Below, in pieces: positions 39,444 to 43,700 of a stretch of 43,700 nt of DNA. The position numbers and the translations under genes are program-made. The stretch lies in NCBI RefSeq assembly GCF_000444135.1, contig NZ_ATDK01000087.1, positions 1 to 43,700 on the forward strand, read 5' to 3'. The first letter of the stretch is position 1. The number at the start of each line of letters is the position of its first letter. The DNA comes from Pseudomonas avellanae BPIC 631 (GTDB lineage: Bacteria > Pseudomonadota > Gammaproteobacteria > Pseudomonadales > Pseudomonadaceae). The notes beneath the pieces were generated by a model. The model saw only the letters and a list, made by a program, of their open reading frames with translations, was not told where the DNA came from and did no database searches.

Positions 39444-40673
39444 TCAGTACCTGCTGCGAAGCATGTCTGCGGGCAGGTACTTGCCCAGTTCAAACTTGCC
39501 GATGGCGGCGCGATGCACCTCATCCGGGCCGTCCGCCAGGCGCAAGGTGCGCTGCATGGCATACATGTAAGCCAGCGGGAAGTCATTGGAAACCCCGGCC
39601 CCGCCATGCATCTGAATCGCCCGGTCGATGACCTTCAGGGCGACGTTGGGCGCCACCACCTTGATTTGCGCGATTTCGCTTTTAGCGACTTTGTTACCGA
39701 CGGTGTCCATCATGTAGGCCGCTTTCAACGTCAACAAACGGGCCATGTCGATTTCCATGCGCGAGTCCGCGATTTTGTCGATATTACCGCCCAGACTCGC
39801 CAGCGGTTTACCGAACGCAATGCGGTCGATGGAACGCTTGCACATCAGCTCGAGCGCCCGCTCAGCCATGCCGACCGAGCGCATGCAGTGATGGATGCGC
39901 CCCGGGCCCAGTCGACCCTGCGCAATTTCAAAGCCTCTGCCTTCACCCAGCAGCACGTTCTCGAACGGTACACGAACGTTGTCGAAGAGCACTTCGGCAT
40001 GGCCATGCGGCGCATCGTCGTAGCCGAACACTGGCAGCGGCCGGACGATTTTCACACCCGGCGTGTCGACCGGCACCAGAATCATCGAGTGCTGCTGATG
40101 GCGCGGCCCGTCGGGGTTGGTCAGGCCCATGAATATCAGGATCTTGCAGCGTGGATCGCACGCACCAGAGGTCCACCACTTGCGGCCATTGATCACCCAT
40201 TCGTCACCCTCACGGTCGGCGCGAGCCGCCATGTTGGTGGCGTCCGATGACGCCACGTCAGGTTCGGTCATGGCAAATGCAGAGCGAATCTCGCCGCGCA
40301 GCAGCGGCTCCAGCCAGCGGGTTTTCTGCTCCTCGTTGGCGTAACGGACCAATACCTCCATGTTACCGGTGTCGGGCGCCGAGCAATTGAACGGTTCCGG
40401 CCCGAGCAGCGAACGGCCCATGATTTCCGCCAGCGGCGCGTATTCCAGGTTGGTCAGCCCGGCACCCCGCTCGGACTCCGGCAAAAACAGGTTCCACAGC
40501 CCCTCGGCCCTGGCGCGAGTCTTGAGTTCTTCCATGACGGCCGTGGGCTGCCAGCGATCGCCCTCGGCCACTTGCTGCTCGAAAACCGCTTCGGCCGGAT
40601 AAACGTATGCGTCCATGAACGCGGTGACGCGCTCACGCAGTGCCTGCACCTTCGGGGAATACGCGAAATCCAT
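39444..40673 (-). CDS. Acyl-CoA dehydrogenase, ACAD10/11-like
   Basis: This 409-residue FAD enzyme catalyses alpha-beta desaturation of an acyl-CoA. The N-terminal helical domain (to about 125) is followed by the FAD-binding strand domain with [17 protein letters not shown] and [12 protein letters not shown], and a C-terminal helical domain with [16 protein letters not shown]. The catalytic segment reads [10 protein letters not shown], with aspartate where medium-chain enzymes have glutamate, as in the ACAD10/11 group. These prefer long or branched acyl chains. It is divergently transcribed from a LysR regulator with an operator-like dyad between, suggesting that regulator controls it. The electron acceptor gene is not in the window. 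Confidence 0.92.
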   Translation of the reverse strand: MDFAYSPKVQALRERVTAFMDAYVYPAEAVFEQQVAEGDRWQPTAVMEELKTRARAEGLWNLFLPESERGAGLTNLEYAPLAEIMGRSLLGPEPFNCSAPDTGNMEVLVRYANEEQKTRWLEPLLRGEIRSAFAMTEPDVASSDATNMAARADREGDEWVINGRKWWTSGACDPRCKILIFMGLTNPDGPRHQQHSMILVPVDTPGVKIVRPLPVFGYDDAPHGHAEVLFDNVRVPFENVLLGEGRGFEIAQGRLGPGRIHHCMRSVGMAERALELMCKRSIDRIAFGKPLASLGGNIDKIADSRMEIDMARLLTLKAAYMMDTVGNKVAKSEIAQIKVVAPNVALKVIDRAIQMHGGAGVSNDFPLAYMYAMQRTLRLADGPDEVHRAAIGKFELGKYLPADMLRSRY

Positions 40674-40770
40674 GGGCCGCTACCTTCTCGATCAGGTTGT
40701 CGTAGTCATGAAAGGGATGCTAAAGAACCTCAGGCCATTTATCTAATCTATTCTCAGCGTGTATAAACAT

Positions 40771-40787
40771 TCATAACCGATATATGA
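40771..40787. promoter_or_regulatory. LysR-type operator between divergent genes
   Basis: TCATA-N7-TATGA (40771-40787) is a 17-base dyad of LysR-box form, in the 185-base gap between the acyl-CoA dehydrogenase and the LysR gene. It probably serves both promoters. This is a pattern match. Confidence 0.5.
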
Positions 40788-40858
40788 TTCACCCACGCTG
40801 CGGTATTCTCAAGCCCGCCGAAAAGCCCATCACAACAACAGCACGAGGCGCTCCATCG

Positions 40859-41788
40859 ATGAACCTGAGCAAGGTCGATCTCAACCTTTTCATTGTCTTC
40901 GACGCCATCTACACCGAAGCCAACCTGACCCGCGCCGGGCAGATCGTCGGCATTACCCAGCCCGCCGTGTCCAACGCACTGGCGCGCTTGCGCGAAACCT
41001 TCAACGACCCGCTGTTTGTGCGAACGGCACAGGGTATGGTCCCGACACCGATGGCGCAGAACATCATCGGCCCGGTGCGCAACGCCCTGTCGTTGCTCAG
41101 GGTGTCGGTGCAGGAAAGCCGGATTTTCAATCCGTTGCAGGCCAACAAGAATTACCGCATCAGCATGACCGACCTGACCGAGGCGGTCATCCTGCCGGTA
41201 CTGTTCCAGCGTCTGCGGCGTCTTGCGCCGGCGGTCACCATCGAGAGCTTTCTGTCCAAACGCCGTGAAACCACCAAGGAACTGGCTGCCGGCCGCCTCG
41301 ACTTCGCCGTGGATGCGCCGCTCAACACCGACCCGCAGGTGCGCCACGTCAAGCTGCTGGAGGACCTCTACGTGTGTGCCATGCGCAAGGGCCATCCTCT
41401 GGCCAACAAACAGGCGCTGACCCTGGATGATTATCTGGCGCAGGCCCATATTCATATTTCCAGCCGTCGCAGCGGGCTGGGCCTCGTCGACCTGTCGCTG
41501 GGCAAGATGGGCATCCAGCGCCGCATCGCGCTGCGCTCGCAGCATTACCTGATGGCGACGCAGGTACTGCAGCAGACCGACATGGTCATGACCATCCCGG
41601 AACGCTTCGCCCGACGCAACGACCTGCACTATGTATACCTGCCGATCAACGATGTGCCTTCGGTTGAGACTCACCTCTACTGGCACGAAAGCACCGACCA
41701 GGACCCGGCCAACCGCTGGATGCGCGAGCAGATCATCGAGCTATCCCAGCGGGTGATTGCTCGGGAAAACAGCATAGAAACAGTATGA
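40859..41788 (+). CDS. LysR-family regulator, probable regulator of the divergent acyl-CoA dehydrogenase
   Basis: A 309-residue LTTR of the NodD/LeuO-like branch: it starts MNLSKVDLNLFIVFDAIYTEANLTRAG with a helix-turn-helix at about 18-60 (ITQPAVSNALARLRETFNDPLFVR). The effector domain (95-300) has the NodD-type motif RRETTKELAAGRLDFAVD. CGAGGCG about 10 bases before the ATG supports the start at 40859 over an upstream frame from 40784, which would run into the dyad. Control of the neighbour is inferred from the arrangement. Confidence 0.88.
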   Translation: MNLSKVDLNLFIVFDAIYTEANLTRAGQIVGITQPAVSNALARLRETFNDPLFVRTAQGMVPTPMAQNIIGPVRNALSLLRVSVQESRIFNPLQANKNYRISMTDLTEAVILPVLFQRLRRLAPAVTIESFLSKRRETTKELAAGRLDFAVDAPLNTDPQVRHVKLLEDLYVCAMRKGHPLANKQALTLDDYLAQAHIHISSRRSGLGLVDLSLGKMGIQRRIALRSQHYLMATQVLQQTDMVMTIPERFARRNDLHYVYLPINDVPSVETHLYWHESTDQDPANRWMREQIIELSQRVIARENSIETV

Positions 41789-41894
41789 TATTTCTCCTTT
41801 AAGCAATTGATATAAATCAATTTAATTAACAAACTTAAAGTTGTTTCTAGCCTCTAAGATACGACTACCGGGGTGTTGACGTGATCCGGATCGC

Positions 41895-41910
41895 TTGACG
41901 CTTACGTAAA
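41895..41910. promoter_or_regulatory. Probable LiuR operator overlapping the liuR promoter
   Basis: TTGACGCTTACGTAAA (41895-41910) is a partial palindrome of the form TTnACGnnnnCGTnAA. It resembles the LiuR-type sites described for branched-chain degradation genes. TTGACG may also be the -35 box; the -10 is weak (TAGCTT at 41919-41924, spacer 18), as expected for a MerR-type promoter. It lies about 50 bases before liuR. Confidence 0.55.
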
Positions 41911-41955
41911 GCAAGCTTTAGCTTAGCGGGGTGTATCCAGCCGCCGAGCCACGCC

Positions 41956-42348
41956 ATGAGCAGTCAGACCTACAGCATTTCCGAGCTTGCCCGTGAGCTG
42001 GACATCACCACTCGCGCCATTCGCTTTTACGAAGAGCAAGGCATGCTCAGCCCTGAACGCAAGGGGCTGGAACGTATCTACCTGGCCCGTGACAAAGTCA
42101 CCTTGAAACTGATCCTGCGCGGCAAACGTATCGGCTTCTCGCTGGCCGAGTGCAAGGAGCTTATTTCGCTGTACGACCCCAGCGGCGGCAATCAAAAGCA
42201 GTTGCAGACCATGCTCGGCAAGATCGCCGAGCGCCGCGGGCAGCTGGAGCAGCAGTTGCTCGACATCCAGCAGATGCAGTTGGAGCTGGACACCGCTGAA
42301 GAGCGCTGCCGGGCTGAACTCGACAAGACCGCTGCCACCTCACACTGA
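41956..42348 (+). CDS. liuR: MerR-family regulator of leucine/isovalerate degradation, LiuR
   Basis: The 130-residue MerR protein has an N-terminal winged helix (SISELARELDITTRAIRFYEEQGMLSP, about 6-35), a second helix motif ending LAECKELISLYD, and a C-terminal coiled coil (about 70-125) for dimerisation. It lacks metal-binding cysteines at the ends, as organic-effector MerR members do. It precedes the HMG-CoA lyase gene by 30 bases, so both form one unit and LiuR probably autoregulates through the upstream operator. The ATG at 41956 has only a weak ribosome site. In P. aeruginosa the homologue heads liuRABCDE. Confidence 0.9.
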   Translation: MSSQTYSISELARELDITTRAIRFYEEQGMLSPERKGLERIYLARDKVTLKLILRGKRIGFSLAECKELISLYDPSGGNQKQLQTMLGKIAERRGQLEQQLLDIQQMQLELDTAEERCRAELDKTAATSH

Positions 42349-42378
42349 CCCATTCGTACTGACTACAAGGCCCCTGCC

Positions 42379-43278
42379 ATGCCCCTTGCGCAAAAGGTGA
42401 ATATCGTCGAAGTCGGCCCGCGTGACGGCCTGCAGAATGAAGCGCAGCCCATCAGCATCGCAGACAAGGTGCGATTGGTGGATGAGCTGACGGCTGCGGG
42501 CCTGATGCACATCGAGGTCGGCAGCTTTGTCTCGCCCAAATGGGTTCCGCAGATGGCGGGGTCCGCCAAGGTGTTCGAGCAGATTCAGCGCCGCGAGGGT
42601 GTCATCTACTCGGCCCTGGCGCCCAATCTGCGTGGCTTTGAAGACGCGCTGGCGGCTGGCGTCAGAGAAGTTGCGGTGTTTGCGGCAGCAACCGAGGGGT
42701 TCTCGCAGCGCAACCTCAATTGTTCGATCAGCGAAAGCCTGGCGCGCTTCGCGCCGATCATGGCAGCGGCGCGCCTGCACGGTGTGCGGGTCAGGGGTTA
42801 CGTGTCCTGCGTGCTGGGCTGCCCTTACGAAGGGACTGTTGCACCTGAACAGGTGGCCGCCGTTGCCAACGAGCTTTATGCAATGGGCTGCTATGAAATT
42901 TCGTTGGGCGATACCATCGGCACCGGCACACCGGGGGCCACCCGGGCGCTGATCAACGCCGTGGCTGCGCAGATCCCGCGTAGCAAGCTGGCCGGGCATT
43001 TTCACGACACCTATGGCCAGGCGCTGGTGAACATCTACGCCAGCCTTGAAGAAGGTGTGCAGATCTTCGACAGCTCTGTCGCGGGCCTTGGCGGCTGCCC
43101 TTATGCCAAGGGCGCGAGTGGCAATGTCGCCACCGAAGACGTGCTGTACATGCTGCAAGGCCTGGGCATCGAAACAGGCGTAGACCTGGATCTGGTCATC
43201 AAGGCCGGTCAGCGTATCTGTGACGTATTGCAACGCAGTAATGGGTCGCGCGTGGCCAAGGCTCGGCTGTCAGCGTGA
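42379..43278 (+). CDS. liuE: Hydroxymethylglutaryl-CoA lyase
   Basis: The 299-residue enzyme (LiuE/MvaB) splits HMG-CoA into acetyl-CoA and acetoacetate, the last step of leucine breakdown. Visible are VGPRDGLQNE (R15, D16), the metal-binding HFHD (H207, H209) and the signature AGLGGCPYAKGASGNVATEDV with catalytic C240. Length matches bacterial members. liuABCD are not in this window, so the rest of the pathway must lie elsewhere. The stop codon overlaps a GTGAC-N4-GTCAC dyad (43275-43288). Confidence 0.95.
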   Translation: MPLAQKVNIVEVGPRDGLQNEAQPISIADKVRLVDELTAAGLMHIEVGSFVSPKWVPQMAGSAKVFEQIQRREGVIYSALAPNLRGFEDALAAGVREVAVFAAATEGFSQRNLNCSISESLARFAPIMAAARLHGVRVRGYVSCVLGCPYEGTVAPEQVAAVANELYAMGCYEISLGDTIGTGTPGATRALINAVAAQIPRSKLAGHFHDTYGQALVNIYASLEEGVQIFDSSVAGLGGCPYAKGASGNVATEDVLYMLQGLGIETGVDLDLVIKAGQRICDVLQRSNGSRVAKARLSA

Positions 43279-43294
43279 CAAACGTCACCGGTCG

Positions 43295-43364
43295 GTAACA
43301 GGGTGCGACAACTTGTCACAGAGTGTTACTCTCCCCCGCAGGTTGTCGAGGCAAACGGGTAACA
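43295..43364 (+). promoter_or_regulatory. Probable CbrB upstream activating sites
   Basis: GTAACA (43295-43300) and TGTTAC (43324-43329) are the outer arms of a 35-base dyad centred at 43312, with inner arms GACAA and TTGTC at 43307-43317; 13 of 17 base pairs match. A third half-site, GTAACA, lies at 43359-43364. Such GTAACA/TGTTAC elements are reported, from memory, as CbrB sites upstream of crcZ genes. The dyad centre is about 160 bases before the predicted start, a usual distance for a sigma-54 activator. Confidence 0.6.
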
Positions 43365-43447
43365 CGGAAACAATCGACGCCTAAACCAGACGGTTCGGTG
43401 CCAGCAAAAACCCGGAAAACCTCGTGTTTGCGGGCTTTCTGAAAAAC

Positions 43448-43463
43448 TGGCACGGGTCCTGCT
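43448..43463 (+). promoter_or_regulatory. Sigma-54 (RpoN) promoter
   Basis: TGGCACGGGTCCTGCT fits the -24/-12 consensus: GG at 43449-43450 and GC at 43461-43462, exactly 12 bases apart. Predicted transcription start is near 43474. No protein-coding gene follows, as expected if the product is an RNA. Confidence 0.8.
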
Positions 43464-43473
43464 ATATCTCTTG

Positions 43474-43603
43474 TACAACAAGAATAAAAGCACGCAGCAC
43501 ACCAATAAAAACAATACGTACCGGCTCTGACATAACAAGAACAACACGGACAGAGACGTAGCTAACAGATTTTTTTGAAGTGGATAGCTTTTCTGAACCA
43601 CTT
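43474..43603 (+). ncRNA. crcX: CrcZ/CrcY/CrcX-type catabolite-repression decoy RNA, 5' part
   Basis: The region after the sigma-54 promoter is A-rich, without a credible gene. It holds three clusters of overlapping AAnAAnAA motifs (43477-43487, 43504-43514, 43534-43544), the sites at which Hfq and Crc bind. The third lies in the loop of a hairpin (stem CTCTG at 43525-43529 with CAGAG at 43551-43555). The start resembles known Crc RNAs, and the place beside the HMG-CoA lyase gene is that of P. putida crcY. P. syringae names the second RNA CrcX; the symbol is provisional. The end is uncertain: known family members are about 300-400 bases, but at about 43604 the sequence becomes IS-like. Confidence 0.65.
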
Positions 43604-43700
43604 GCCCTGCGGATTCCACGACACTTGGACACTCAGCCCACGATCATTTGGACACTCATTCCAAGCTCACTTGGACACCTGCCCCACGTCCACTTGGACA
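43599..43700. repeat. 23-bp tandem repeats, probable end of an IS21-family element
   Basis: CACTTGGACA or CATTTGGACA recurs at 43622, 43645, 43668 and 43691, exactly 23 bases apart, and a degenerate copy (CACTTG) falls in phase at 43599. Outside the core the units share CCACG-like positions. Multiple spaced terminal repeats that bind transposase are typical of IS21 elements. The element would start between about 43599 and 43622, possibly at TGCGGATT (43608), and continue beyond the window; no transposase gene is visible, so the family is inferred. Confidence 0.6.

Noticed and set aside
43570..43576. T7 run as terminator of the Crc-type RNA
   Set aside because: No stable stem lies directly before it; the CTCTG/CAGAG hairpin ends 14 bases earlier.
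43326..43619. 97-residue reverse frame in the last intergenic region
   Set aside because: It covers the sigma-54 promoter and A-rich RNA region; its apparent hydrophobic stretch comes from translating the antisense of AAnAAnAA clusters.
43599..43700. CRISPR array
   Set aside because: The period is only 23 bases and the sequence between cores is itself partly conserved, so there are no unique spacers.

Overview
The window is chromosomal DNA from a fluorescent Pseudomonas, most likely of the P. syringae group. The protein families, the high GC content, and several gene neighbourhoods known from Pseudomonas point this way: glgE-treS/mak-glgB, muxABC-opmB, liuR next to mvaB/liuE, and a CbrB-type small-RNA locus beside mvaB. 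The assignment rests on recalled family knowledge, not on a search.

Layout. 1-3000: a WaaZ-like Kdo transferase for the LPS core and the ABC-F protein YbiT. 3000-8550: a secreted beta-propeller lactonase, an MFS transporter and a large autotransporter with a beta-solenoid passenger. 8535-16121: a reverse-strand operon glgE, treS-maltokinase and glgB, which converts trehalose through maltose and maltose-1-phosphate to branched alpha-glucan; an AlgU-like promoter lies upstream. 16450-17655: two very small proteins and an SDR oxidoreductase. 17768-19879: a MucR-like MHYT-GGDEF-EAL membrane protein for c-di-GMP turnover. 20048-29029: the four-gene muxABC-opmB RND efflux operon, every junction a 4-base overlap. 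29182-36937: thiol peroxidase, a LysR regulator, the TamA/TamB envelope translocation pair and a GNAT acetyltransferase. 37128-39414: exonuclease III and an unusual PstS-like/OmpA fusion. 39444-41788: an acyl-CoA dehydrogenase divergent from a LysR regulator. 41895-43278: LiuR with its probable operator, and HMG-CoA lyase.

The most interesting part is the apparently empty last 420 bases. They hold a 35-bp dyad and a further half-site of GTAACA/TGTTAC type (CbrB-like), a near-perfect sigma-54 promoter, and a transcript start followed by three clusters of AAnAAnAA Hfq/Crc-binding motifs. This is the architecture of the CrcZ/CrcY/CrcX decoy RNAs, which relieve carbon catabolite repression, at the place beside mvaB where crcY lies in P. 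putida. About 130 bases into the predicted RNA the sequence turns into 23-bp tandem repeats (core CACTTGGACA) that look like the end of an IS21-type insertion sequence. The RNA gene may therefore be interrupted here.

The regulatory themes are stress and envelope (AlgU-like promoter on the glucan operon, LPS core, efflux, Tam, autotransporter) and carbon use (LiuR/LiuE, acyl-CoA dehydrogenase, Crc-type RNA). No tRNA, rRNA, CRISPR array or prophage was seen.
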